This document shows, piece by piece, positions 35,428 through 43,441 of a DNA stretch of 64,000 bases. The position numbers were made by a program, and so were the translations under genes. Source of the stretch: Candidatus Endomicrobium embiratermitis (GTDB taxonomy: Bacteria > Elusimicrobiota > Endomicrobiia > Endomicrobiales > Endomicrobiaceae). Under the pieces are notes generated by a model. It made no database searches. It was not told where the DNA came from and saw only the letters and a program-made list of their open reading frames with translations. Position 1 is the stretch's first letter; each line of letters opens with the position of its first letter. Location: assembly GCA_009781315.1 (NCBI GenBank), contig WQYI01000001.1, forward strand, positions 186,001 to 250,000. Reading direction: 5' to 3'.

Positions 35428-36657
35428 ATGAAAAAATTTTTATTTTTATCGCCTTTACTGTTAATATGCGCCTTTATTATAATTTCCTGCGCTCCTGAAA
35501 GAAAGTCCAGATTAAACAGTGACAGCATTGTAGTAAGAATAGAACCTCCCATAGCGAACGTTCCTTTAGACACTACAAAAACTTTGACCGCTATAGTTAG
35601 AAACGCCAAAGGTGATATAGTGGATTTACCCGTTACATGGAGCATAGACCCGTCAACAGGCATCGGCGCGTTTGATTCCGTGACAGGTAAAACAGCGGAA
35701 TTCAGGGCTATTGGAAACGGCATCGTTACTATAACCGCGCTTAGCAACGGCGTAACGGGCAGTATAAACGTAGGATGCGGAAGCTATCATGCTCCCGACA
35801 GCATTGTTATTACTTCTGCGCCTGACGGCGTGAGCAACGGTAAATCCGTGCCTATAACCGTTCAGTTATCCTACGGCGGTCCGGTTGCGTCCGGGGGTAT
35901 AGCGGTTTCTGTAGACACCAGTACGATACTTTGGGATGTTTCAGGTCCCGGATCTCTTTCGGCATCAAGCGGTCAGACTGTAACATTTACCGCGAACCCT
36001 GCTCCGGCGCTTGGACAAGCAACCGTAAAAATCTCTTTCGGGAATTTATCGGTTACTAAGCTTATATCTGTAGCCGAAGTCGTTCCTACTGCGGATGCCG
36101 TAATGATTTACAGCGATAACGGTTTTGGACCCAACTTAATAACTGAACCTTACGGGTATTTTCATTGGGGAGACTGGAACTGGTATCCTCCGGGAACTTA
36201 TCCTGAAAATCCCGATGCTCCCGTAGTGTATCCGACAACGTCAAAAGTTGATACTACTGCTGCTCCCAGCGGCGTGCCTAGTATTGACCCTTTGAGTTCG
36301 TTGAAATTTGAATATTATAAAGGCAGCGGCTTAACCTCACCCGTATGGCCTTCCGGCAATTTTTACGGCGGATTTTCTTTCAGATATAATTCCGCGCAGA
36401 ATTTAACTACCATGACTAAACTGTATTTTTATGTTAGAGGCGCTTCAGGCGGTGAAGATCTTATAGTACAAAATGTCGGTAATGCTTCTACAAATTTACA
36501 CATAAACACAATAAAACCTATAACTACGAATTGGCAGCTCTATAGTATTACTCTTTCTGCTGCGCGTACTTCCGTAACGGTTCCTGTTTCTTTCTTTTTT
36601 GAAGCAGCGCCTGACAGTACCGTTTATATAGACTACATATATTTCGACGTTGAATAA
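35428..36657 (+). CDS. Lipoprotein with Ig-like domains and carbohydrate-binding-like tail
   Basis: 409 residues. Signal with lipobox IISC, then a Big-type Ig domain (VRIEPPIANVPLDTTKTLTAIVRNAKG..., about 30-115), a second Ig-like region (about 118-215) and a C-terminal sandwich (about 220-409) with FEYYKGSG, LYFYVRGASGGEDLIV and TVYIDYIYFDVE, distantly related to the modules upstream. The shape suits an outward-reaching surface binder. A strong terminator follows, ending the operon that starts at 29812. Confidence 0.72.
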   Translation: MKKFLFLSPLLLICAFIIISCAPERKSRLNSDSIVVRIEPPIANVPLDTTKTLTAIVRNAKGDIVDLPVTWSIDPSTGIGAFDSVTGKTAEFRAIGNGIVTITALSNGVTGSINVGCGSYHAPDSIVITSAPDGVSNGKSVPITVQLSYGGPVASGGIAVSVDTSTILWDVSGPGSLSASSGQTVTFTANPAPALGQATVKISFGNLSVTKLISVAEVVPTADAVMIYSDNGFGPNLITEPYGYFHWGDWNWYPPGTYPENPDAPVVYPTTSKVDTTAAPSGVPSIDPLSSLKFEYYKGSGLTSPVWPSGNFYGGFSFRYNSAQNLTTMTKLYFYVRGASGGEDLIVQNVGNASTNLHINTIKPITTNWQLYSITLSAARTSVTVPVSFFFEAAPDSTVYIDYIYFDVE

Positions 36658-36671
36658 ATTTTAAGTAAAAC

Positions 36672-36713
36672 AAAAAGCCCGCGGAAATAAATTTAATTTC
36701 CGCGGGCTTTTTT
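36672..36713 (+). terminator. Strong intrinsic terminator
   Basis: A 17-base-pair stem (AAAAAGCCCGCGGAAAT with its complement) and 7-base loop, followed by TTGTTTT. Closes the 29812-36657 operon. Confidence 0.92.
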
Positions 36714-36746
36714 GTTTTACCGCGAGAGTTATTAAACCTTTTATCT

Positions 36747-36846
36747 TGTCACTCTGCGCGGAGCTTGCACTGAGCGTAGTCGCAGGGTCGCAGAGTCTAT
36801 AAATTCATAGATTCTGCGAGAGGTAAGAGCCTCAGCAGAATGACAA
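36747..36846. repeat. Intergenic palindromic repeat (TTGTCA...TGACAA ends)
   Basis: Begins TTGTCACTCTGCGCGGAGC and ends CAGCAGAATGACAA, with an inner AGATTCTGCGAG-type hairpin. This is the only content seen between the terminator and the next promoter in this 351-base gap. Confidence 0.75.
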
Positions 36847-36969
36847 ATGAGCTAGTATATATATAACTGTAATTCTGAAATTTTCATTCTCCTCCGTCGT
36901 CATTTCTGATATAACGCTTAATTGCAAATAATTGAAAAAATAATTGAAAAAAAGTTGTGAAATTTTTTA

Positions 36970-36998
36970 TTGACATAGAAAAGTTTTGCGGCTATAGT
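36970..36998 (+). promoter_or_regulatory. Near-consensus promoter with very short leader
   Basis: TTGACA (36970-36975), 17-base spacer, TATAGT (36993-36998). The ATG at 37009 is ten bases after the -10 box, so the leader would be only about three to five bases, with no ribosome binding site. Confidence 0.78.
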
Positions 36999-37008
36999 TT
37001 AAATACTT

Positions 37009-38523
37009 ATGAAAAACAAATCAAAAATAAGTATATATAGTTTATTCCTTTTTTCCTTTTCTTCATTGGTTTACGCGGGCGACATCGTAAATAAAAAATA
37101 CCGCGAAGAATTTCTTTCCGATCAGGCAATAAAAAATTACTATAAAACGCAAGTCAATGTTTCAAATTACTTTTCAAGGCAGACTTCAGCCGTTAACGGA
37201 CTGGTCGAAAGTTTCCGAGGAAGTTCCGTATACAGCTACGACGTATTTACCAGAGGTTTTATATACGGGAAAAACGGCGTTCTTGACGCGCAGTCTTTTA
37301 CATACGACGGAGCCATCGCGGCTATCGCCTATTTGACGTGCGACCAACCGCAAAAAGCAGCGGATATTTTAAACGTTTATAAAAAAGAATTTTATTGTAT
37401 TAAAAACGACGAAAATTACGGAATTTTTAACAGTTACCAGACGGATAAACCCGCCACCCAGTGGGGGCTTGCAATAGGGATTGACGGCGACAGAATGCAC
37501 GTAGGACCCACAATATGGGTTGGGATTGCCGCTATCCAATATACCGCTATTACGGGCAAACTTGATTTTCTTCCGTTTATAATAGACATATGCAAATGGA
37601 CGGAATCCCTTCCGCATTATACTCTTGAAAACGACCAAAGAGGCGCGGTCTCAATGGGGTCCGGCTGGGGGCCGGACTGGTCTAAAATTTATTCCACGGA
37701 AAACATTGTGGATCATTACGCTCTTTTAAAAATGTTAAAAGAAATATACGACCTCAACAATGATAAAATAAAAGAAATATTCAGGCAAAAAGGCTATTCC
37801 GATGTTGACATAAATAAGGAAATGTTCAGTATAGAGAGATGGCTCATGGAAGCGGTGTACGACAAAGACAAAAAAACTTTTAACGTGGGCACTAATGAAA
37901 ACGGCGTGGATAAAACCGACGCTTTGGACGCGATTTCATGGACCATACCCGCAATAGGACCGCAGCGCCTTTTGGAACTTGGCGTTGACCCTTATCATTT
38001 AATGAAGTTTGCCGATGAAAATTATCTTGTTGAAGATACTATAAACAATACTATTATCCGCGGATATGATTTTACGAATTATGAAGGCAGAAAGAAAGAT
38101 TACAAAATGGTCTGGTTTGAAGGAACGGGCTTTCACATTGTAGCTATGCAGGTTATGGCAAAATTTGCCCAGGAGAACGGTCAAGACAACAGAGCCGAAT
38201 ACTTTCAACAGAAAGCAAAATATTTTTTAAACGAAATGGATAAAGCTTCCGCTGCCTGCGGTATGATTGACGGAGCCTTGCCTTATACTTCCAAAAACCC
38301 CGGAGAAAAAGAAATTTTTACAACTTTTTACTATGAGTGGGAAATTCCTCGCGGCAGGAAAGGGCAATTGGTTTCTTCTGCTTCTTCAACCGGCTGGTAT
38401 ATAATAGCGTCCTCGGCTTTTGACCCCCTGAGTTTTGACAAGAAAAATGTCAACTACAAGCTTTTCAATAAATATCCGCAGAAACCTGCCATTAACGGCA
38501 ACGGCAAAAACGGCAAAAAATAA
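37009..38523 (+). CDS. Secreted six-hairpin (alpha/alpha barrel) glycosidase-like protein
   Basis: 504 residues with a signal peptide (ending VYAG). The mature part is mostly helical with repeated hairpins: DAQSFTYDGAIAAIAYL, HVGPTIWVGIAAIQY, NIVDHYALLKMLKEIYD and GTGFHIVAMQVMAKFAQENG, the pattern of (alpha/alpha)6 glycosidases. Acidic residues next to aromatics (SFTYD, WFEGTGF) are candidate catalytic positions. I cannot assign a GH family. It is transcribed alone from its own promoter, between the lipoprotein operon and the fibre-like cluster. Confidence 0.68.
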   Translation: MKNKSKISIYSLFLFSFSSLVYAGDIVNKKYREEFLSDQAIKNYYKTQVNVSNYFSRQTSAVNGLVESFRGSSVYSYDVFTRGFIYGKNGVLDAQSFTYDGAIAAIAYLTCDQPQKAADILNVYKKEFYCIKNDENYGIFNSYQTDKPATQWGLAIGIDGDRMHVGPTIWVGIAAIQYTAITGKLDFLPFIIDICKWTESLPHYTLENDQRGAVSMGSGWGPDWSKIYSTENIVDHYALLKMLKEIYDLNNDKIKEIFRQKGYSDVDINKEMFSIERWLMEAVYDKDKKTFNVGTNENGVDKTDALDAISWTIPAIGPQRLLELGVDPYHLMKFADENYLVEDTINNTIIRGYDFTNYEGRKKDYKMVWFEGTGFHIVAMQVMAKFAQENGQDNRAEYFQQKAKYFLNEMDKASAACGMIDGALPYTSKNPGEKEIFTTFYYEWEIPRGRKGQLVSSASSTGWYIIASSAFDPLSFDKKNVNYKLFNKYPQKPAINGNGKNGKK

Positions 38524-38832
38524 ACCTTCGCTTTCATTCTGAATTCCGATAATCCTCTTTGCCATTGTGAACCCCAAAGGGGTAAAGAATCAACTGCCTT
38601 TAACTAACAACCGGATCATTCGGCGTGCCGTCTCAGTATGACAAATGTTCGTAAAACTGTCATGTTGAGCGAAACCACGCCATAGCGAAGCGACGGCAGG
38701 TGTAGTCGAAACATCTGCTTTTAACGGCAGACACTTCGGCGGAATTTATCCTGAGCATGGTCGAAGGACTCAGGGTTGATGACAATATGTAGGCTAATAA
38801 TAAATAGTTCACAAATTTTTCACACTCTCAGA
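38524..38832. repeat. Two adjacent palindromic repeats in a 414-base gap
   Basis: Elements at about 38571-38643 (CATTGTGAACCCC...CAGTATGACAAA) and 38658-38784 (TGTCATGTTGAGCGAAACC...GGTTGATGACA). Both have the TGTCAT/ATGACA ends common here. No gene is supported. Confidence 0.65.
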
Positions 38833-38861
38833 TTGACAAAATCCTCATTTTTTCTTATCCT
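38833..38861 (+). promoter_or_regulatory. Promoter of the surface-structure cluster
   Basis: TTGACA (38833-38838), 17-base spacer, TATCCT (38856-38861). A leader of about 70 bases ends in AAGGAG (38925-38930), seven bases before the ATG at 38938: the strongest ribosome binding site in this region. Confidence 0.6.
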
Positions 38862-38937
38862 TTATACAATGAGCGTAATATCGTTTGAACGCTTAAAAAC
38901 TATGGTTGAAGATAACCATAAAAAAAGGAGAAAAAGT

Positions 38938-39831
38938 ATGAAAAAGTTGTTAGGACTTTTGGTTGTGTCTGTTTTCATTTTTGTAGCAGCGGTAAATGTT
39001 TATGCTGTTACTATCAGTACGGCAGGTTTTACTGCAGAAGTTATTTTTGCAGATAAGACTGGTGATTCTGTGTTTGGTGTAGTATTGAAAAAGATTACCT
39101 CTGGTAATACTATTACTGCTACCAGCACTTCTACTGCCGGTAACTTAAACTGGACTGATACGGATGGTACGACTCTTCTTACCGGTGTTGTCCCCAAGGG
39201 TTCTACGTCCACTTGGGTAACTTCTAGAGTTTATGCGGAAATGATAGGAGATGTTAAATTAAACGGAAGAGTTATGGTTTACACGGACAATACTGATAGC
39301 ATCGCCTATAAATTCAGTGGTAATGATGCTAATAAAGCACAAATGGGTACGTTGGTAATATCCACCAAAACCACCGGAAACTCCGGAGCAGCGAGTTTCC
39401 AGGATACGTTGCCTCTAGTTTATAAAGTAGTAAGTCTTAATAATGCTTCAACGAGCTCTTATGTTTCTTATGGTATGGACCCGACTATTACTAATAACTT
39501 TGGAGTTTTTGCCATGCAGGATAAAGCAAAACTATTCTTTGATGGTAAGAATGATCAGGGCGTCGTCGTAACAGACACAACAATGGAGTATAATGAAGTT
39601 TATTCGACTATAATGACAGGCAAAGATGGATATAGAGCCGGTTTTATTGGAGACACAGAACCCGGATTTAATATTGCTAATGGTGATCCTAAGGATCCTT
39701 TGGCTTATCACTGGGGCAAAGAAGCGCCTGAAACTAAAATGATTATGTTTTTCGCTTCAATGTTTAACAATGCTAACCGTGGTTTTTCATACGGAACTGA
39801 TACTCTGACTTTTGAGCTTATAGAAGAATAG
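38938..39831 (+). CDS. Secreted beta-rich protein, possible major surface subunit
   Basis: 297 residues. Signal peptide ends NVYA. The mature protein is Thr/Ser/Gly-rich, beta-strand-like, low in Cys and rather acidic, as in abundant fibre or S-layer subunits. The last strand YGTDTLTFELIEE resembles the end of 40751-41995 (YRTNTITLECLNE). I chose the ATG at 38938 for its strong AAGGAG; an upstream in-frame ATG at 38776 lies in repeat sequence. A perfect hairpin without U-tract follows the stop, then a PapD-like chaperone gene. Codon and residue choice differ visibly from housekeeping neighbours, suggesting high expression. Not matched to a known family. Confidence 0.65.
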   Translation: MKKLLGLLVVSVFIFVAAVNVYAVTISTAGFTAEVIFADKTGDSVFGVVLKKITSGNTITATSTSTAGNLNWTDTDGTTLLTGVVPKGSTSTWVTSRVYAEMIGDVKLNGRVMVYTDNTDSIAYKFSGNDANKAQMGTLVISTKTTGNSGAASFQDTLPLVYKVVSLNNASTSSYVSYGMDPTITNNFGVFAMQDKAKLFFDGKNDQGVVVTDTTMEYNEVYSTIMTGKDGYRAGFIGDTEPGFNIANGDPKDPLAYHWGKEAPETKMIMFFASMFNNANRGFSYGTDTLTFELIEE

Positions 39832-39839
39832 TTTTTTTT

Positions 39840-39876
39840 AAGAAGCGGCTTAAAGTTTAGCTTTAAGCCGCTTCTT
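39840..39876 (+). other. Perfect 16-bp hairpin without U-tract
   Basis: AAGAAGCGGCTTAAAG pairs fully with CTTTAAGCCGCTTCTT around the loop TTTAG. ACGACAAAAA follows, so it is not a typical intrinsic terminator on the plus strand. It lies nine bases after the stop of 38938-39831 and could protect that mRNA end or reduce readthrough. Confidence 0.75.
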
Positions 39877-39903
39877 ACGACAAAAAACTCATTAGGAACA
39901 AAT

Positions 39904-39979
39904 TTGTCATGCTGAACTTGTTTCAGCATCTCGTTGTTAAAAGATAACGGCAGATCCTTCACTGCGTTCAGGGTGACAG
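39904..39979. repeat. Intergenic palindromic repeat
   Basis: Begins TTGTCATGCTGAACTTG and ends CGTTCAGGGTGACAGT, with an inner CTGAACTTGTTTCAG hairpin. Same type as the TGTCAT/ATGACA elements elsewhere. Confidence 0.75.
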
Positions 39980-39997
39980 TATTTAACGGGATGATTT

Positions 39998-40744
39998 ATG
40001 AAACGAATATTTGTGCTTTTAGCGTTATTGTTTTTTGCATCTTACTCTTACGCGAGTTTGGTTATATCTCCAGAGAGGTTGGAACTTCTTGTTGAAAGAA
40101 ACGCGGTTTTTAAAGGGGAGTATTCGTTAACTAATAGATATGATGGCAGCGTTGATGTTGAGATATCGTTTCGAAACTGGAACATATATTCCGGCAACGG
40201 TGATTTAGACGTTAAGGATTGGCTTAAAATTCCGTTTAGCAAAATCCGTCTTGCGAAAGGCGAAACAAAAAAAGTTCCTTACGAGGTACATACCGATAAT
40301 TCTATGAAAGGGTCTGTTTCCGCTATGGTTTCTTTTAGCGTAAAACCGCCGCAAAGCGAAGGCATAAATGTTAAAATGACGCTTCCTTTGTATCTTGTTA
40401 TAGAAGGAACTCATAAAGTAGAGTTTTCTACGGAAAAAATTATAATAAGCCGGTACAATAACCAAACATCCGTTGACATTGTGGTTAAAAACGACGGAAA
40501 CGTGCATATAAGGCCGAACGGTACTTTAAATATATACAGCGGAAAGAAATTAGTTTATACGGTTGAAATTCCCGAAGGGCTTCCGGTTTATGCTGGTACT
40601 TCTAGAAGCGTAATGAAGGCTTCTATACCTAACGATCTTAAAAAAGGCAAATATACTGCCGAAGTAATTGTGAGGGCGTTAGGTATGGAAGCAAGCAAAA
40701 AAACAGAGTTCAGAATAAGAAAAGACGGCTCGCTTATATCTTAA
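39998..40744 (+). CDS. PapD-like periplasmic chaperone
   Basis: 248 residues with a signal peptide (ending SYA). Two Ig-like halves. The first starts LVISPERLELLVERNAVFKGEYSLTN and contains WLKIPFSKIRLAKGETKKVPYEV, the motif order of PapD-like chaperones (subunit-binding strands, then a WI/L-x-x-P...L-x-x-G-E motif). VSAMVSFSVKPP ends it. The second half has STEKIIISRYNNQTSVDIVVKNDGN. Such chaperones hold surface subunits in the periplasm by donor-strand exchange. No usher gene is visible. An alternative is a DUF916-like ligand-binding protein. Confidence 0.68.
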   Translation: MKRIFVLLALLFFASYSYASLVISPERLELLVERNAVFKGEYSLTNRYDGSVDVEISFRNWNIYSGNGDLDVKDWLKIPFSKIRLAKGETKKVPYEVHTDNSMKGSVSAMVSFSVKPPQSEGINVKMTLPLYLVIEGTHKVEFSTEKIIISRYNNQTSVDIVVKNDGNVHIRPNGTLNIYSGKKLVYTVEIPEGLPVYAGTSRSVMKASIPNDLKKGKYTAEVIVRALGMEASKKTEFRIRKDGSLIS

Positions 40745-40750
40745 AATATT

Positions 40751-41995
40751 ATGACAACTAAAATATTAAAATTATCATTACCTTTATTTATCTGTTTTGT
40801 GTGCGTTGGCTTTTTGCATGCACAGAGTTATCCCGTAATAAATAAAAATGTTTACGCCATTTATTGCGATAATATCAGCGGAGCTACTCTTGATGATAAT
40901 GATTCTGGACCTAACAGAATACGTTGGATGCCTTGGACAGACTGGAATGGTTATTTGGCAATCTCTGAAATTGAAAATGAACCTTTTGAAGGGAAGTATT
41001 GTTTTCGCTTTACAAGACCTCCAGAGAACGCTTGGGGCGGAGGGGGATTTAATTTTACTGGTCCTTCTGGCGCTTATAGAAATATGTCGTCGTACTATGA
41101 CGGAGCAATTGAATTTTGGGTAAGAACCACGGATAAAAACAATGCAGTAACAGCTAATTATGAAGTTGGTGTACAGTTTACTCCCGGTGTGGAAGAATTC
41201 TTCACTCTTGTTAGTTTGAATTTTATATCTACAGAACCAGGTTGGCAAAAGATGTATATACCGCTTACTTCACCGAGGTTTGATACCGTAAAACTATCAT
41301 CGGTTTCTGCTTCTTTTGTGATTAAGCATGATCCTTTTTCTTGTCCGATAGATATTGATGCAATCGTTTGGAAAAAACCGAATTTAGCTTCAGGCCAGAA
41401 TTTTTCGGCAAATATAAAAAACAGGAGCGGTGGCGCTTCGGTTTCTTCAATAACGTGGTCTAATCCTGCGGTTGGCTCAGGCTGGCAAACCTCTGACCAG
41501 TATATTGAACTTTATCTTGACAGCGATGATTTTGTAAACAATAATTGGAGCGTTCGACTATATGTAAATAACGGAACAGGGGCTGGCGGCGACGGCTATA
41601 CCGGATCTCTTACTACATCTACAGTAGCCGGGCTTGTATCTTCATCTTCCGATACAATACTTCCAATGAGGTTTAGAGTTATAGATAAGGACCTTGATGC
41701 ACCCGGCGAAGTTCTTTTTGTTAACGAAAATTGGATGTATCCTTATTGGGCGCAAATGAGAGATGAAAATCATTTTGATTCGGCTGACGAGTTAACTGTT
41801 TGGGATTCAAGGCAAGGATTTCATTGGAATTTTTATAGAGATGGTTTAGATGACGATGGATACCCAATATCTTATTACGGCGATTTGAAAAACGATAAAG
41901 TTTTAAGAATATATTTTCTTGCAGATTTCACAGACGCTCGTTACGGGCGTGAATATAGAACGAATACAATAACGCTAGAGTGTTTAAATGAATAA
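40751..41995 (+). CDS. Secreted protein with glycan-binding-like N-terminus, possible tip or minor subunit
   Basis: 414 residues. Signal peptide ends FLHA. The N-terminal half (about 25-210) is a beta-sandwich with RFTRPPENAWGGGGFNFTG, IEFWVRTTD and a final IDIDAIVWKK, like the lipoprotein modules at 32.6-36.6 kb. The C-terminal half (about 215-414) is a second beta domain ending TITLECLNE, which resembles the end of 38938-39831 and may be the polymerisation or chaperone-recognised part. Two-domain adhesins at fibre tips have this layout. It overlaps the next gene by eight bases. Confidence 0.6.
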   Translation: MTTKILKLSLPLFICFVCVGFLHAQSYPVINKNVYAIYCDNISGATLDDNDSGPNRIRWMPWTDWNGYLAISEIENEPFEGKYCFRFTRPPENAWGGGGFNFTGPSGAYRNMSSYYDGAIEFWVRTTDKNNAVTANYEVGVQFTPGVEEFFTLVSLNFISTEPGWQKMYIPLTSPRFDTVKLSSVSASFVIKHDPFSCPIDIDAIVWKKPNLASGQNFSANIKNRSGGASVSSITWSNPAVGSGWQTSDQYIELYLDSDDFVNNNWSVRLYVNNGTGAGGDGYTGSLTTSTVAGLVSSSSDTILPMRFRVIDKDLDAPGEVLFVNENWMYPYWAQMRDENHFDSADELTVWDSRQGFHWNFYRDGLDDDGYPISYYGDLKNDKVLRIYFLADFTDARYGREYRTNTITLECLNE

Positions 41996-43430
41996 GAAAA
42001 TTTTATTTACCAGCTTAATATTATTCTTTGCTTTTTGCGGTTTTTCTAGTGCCGCTGAAGTTGGATTGAATTCACCCGCGGTGTTTCGCGCGGAAATTCA
42101 TTTTTCAAACGAAATTCCTCCTTTAAATGTTCTTCATGACCAACAGACTTATGTTTTGCAGTTTTCATCGTTTACGGCGGACGGCAGGGTAGTTGCGGAT
42201 TCAAGAATAACGATAGATTCCGTAGAACTTCAGTACAGTTCCGATACAGTAAATTTTGTAACATACTCTACGTCTTTTTATAACGCTTTAGACAAAACTT
42301 TCAGCTTTTTTGTCGATAATATAGACATGTCGCCCAGTTTGGGTTTTTACAGGTTTGCCGTAGAGTATTCCACGCCCGGCGCGAACGGGCTTATTTATTC
42401 TTCCAATTGGTTTGACGTAAAAAATCCTAAAATATCGCATGTGCATATTGAAAGAGTATCGCCTATTCAGAAAGCGATAGTTTTAAAAGGCGATGTTTCG
42501 GACAGCTTTGTAAGCAAGGTTGACATAGAATACAAAATCGACGAAAATCTTAATGTATCTTCCGCAGGCCTGGCCGGTTTGAAGTTTACAAGCGATATAA
42601 AATATGTTGAAGATAACCCTGATTTTGTCGAGTATAGAATCAGAGCGTATGTTGACGGCAGCGCTGATAAAGTAAAATATTATCCGTACGATATGTCTTA
42701 TATCAATGCTCCTGTTTCGTCTTTTACCGCGAAAAATATCACTCCAGATGGCGATACGATTATTTTAGACAATGAAGACCAAAGATACGGAAATTCTAGA
42801 ATTACGTTTTACGCGGGCGCTCTAACTTCGGATGTGCTTGTTTCTATTACCGAATTAGATCATAAAGATCCCGCTAATTTTCCTTCGCACATACAAAATG
42901 CCGTAAAATTGTATGTAATCGAACCGGAAGGGCTTGAATTGAATTCTCTAAGCCCTGAGCAGCTTGTAAAAAAGATTTCTCCTAAAAGCATAAACGGCTT
43001 GGCGAATTTGATTTTATATCAGGGGAATGAGAAAAACGGAAGATTTCAGATAAAACATCATAACGGCTCGGAGTGGATAGATATGGAAACAACGCAGGAT
43101 TTAGCTTCGAAAACTGTTTCCACGTCCATAAGCAGGCTGGGGTATTACGCGATAGCCCAACTCTCTTCCAATCCGGATAACGACTACAGGCCGCTTGAAA
43201 GGGCTTTTAGACCGGGAGAAACCATAGAATTTAGAAGTTTGCAGGCAGGAGATAGTGTTACCATATATAACCTGAGAGGACAGCAAATAACAAGGCTTAC
43301 GGCTTCATCTTCCGGTAATCTTGCATGGGATGGAAAAAAGAACGGTTCTTACGTAGAGTCCGGTTCTTATATATATCAGATAAAAACCAACGGAAAAGTA
43401 ATAAGCGGTTCATTGGCGTTCTTTAGATAA
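41988..43430 (+). CDS. Secreted protein with FlgD/type-IX-like C-terminal domain
   Basis: 480 residues. Signal peptide ends SSA. Beta-rich throughout, with ZU5/autotransporter-adhesin-like segments in the middle. The C-terminal 70 residues (FRPGETIEFRSLQAGDSVTIYNLRG..., WDGKKNGSYVESGSYIYQIKTNGKVISGSLAFFR) match the pattern of FlgD-Ig and type IX sorting tails: V-x-I-Y-N-L-x-G, then W-D-G-x, then G-x-Y-x-Y, then a final basic strand. A PorV/UPF0164-like barrel follows directly. It may be exported or anchored through that barrel. Confidence 0.65.
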   Translation: MNKKILFTSLILFFAFCGFSSAAEVGLNSPAVFRAEIHFSNEIPPLNVLHDQQTYVLQFSSFTADGRVVADSRITIDSVELQYSSDTVNFVTYSTSFYNALDKTFSFFVDNIDMSPSLGFYRFAVEYSTPGANGLIYSSNWFDVKNPKISHVHIERVSPIQKAIVLKGDVSDSFVSKVDIEYKIDENLNVSSAGLAGLKFTSDIKYVEDNPDFVEYRIRAYVDGSADKVKYYPYDMSYINAPVSSFTAKNITPDGDTIILDNEDQRYGNSRITFYAGALTSDVLVSITELDHKDPANFPSHIQNAVKLYVIEPEGLELNSLSPEQLVKKISPKSINGLANLILYQGNEKNGRFQIKHHNGSEWIDMETTQDLASKTVSTSISRLGYYAIAQLSSNPDNDYRPLERAFRPGETIEFRSLQAGDSVTIYNLRGQQITRLTASSSGNLAWDGKKNGSYVESGSYIYQIKTNGKVISGSLAFFR

Positions 43431-43441
43431 AAGGCAAAAAT

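Noticed and set aside
38776-38937. In-frame upstream extension of 38938-39831
   Set aside because: It reads through the promoter and repeat, has no ribosome binding site and would bury the signal peptide.
39840-39876. Hairpin as an ordinary intrinsic terminator
   Set aside because: The stem is perfect but no T-run follows on either strand.
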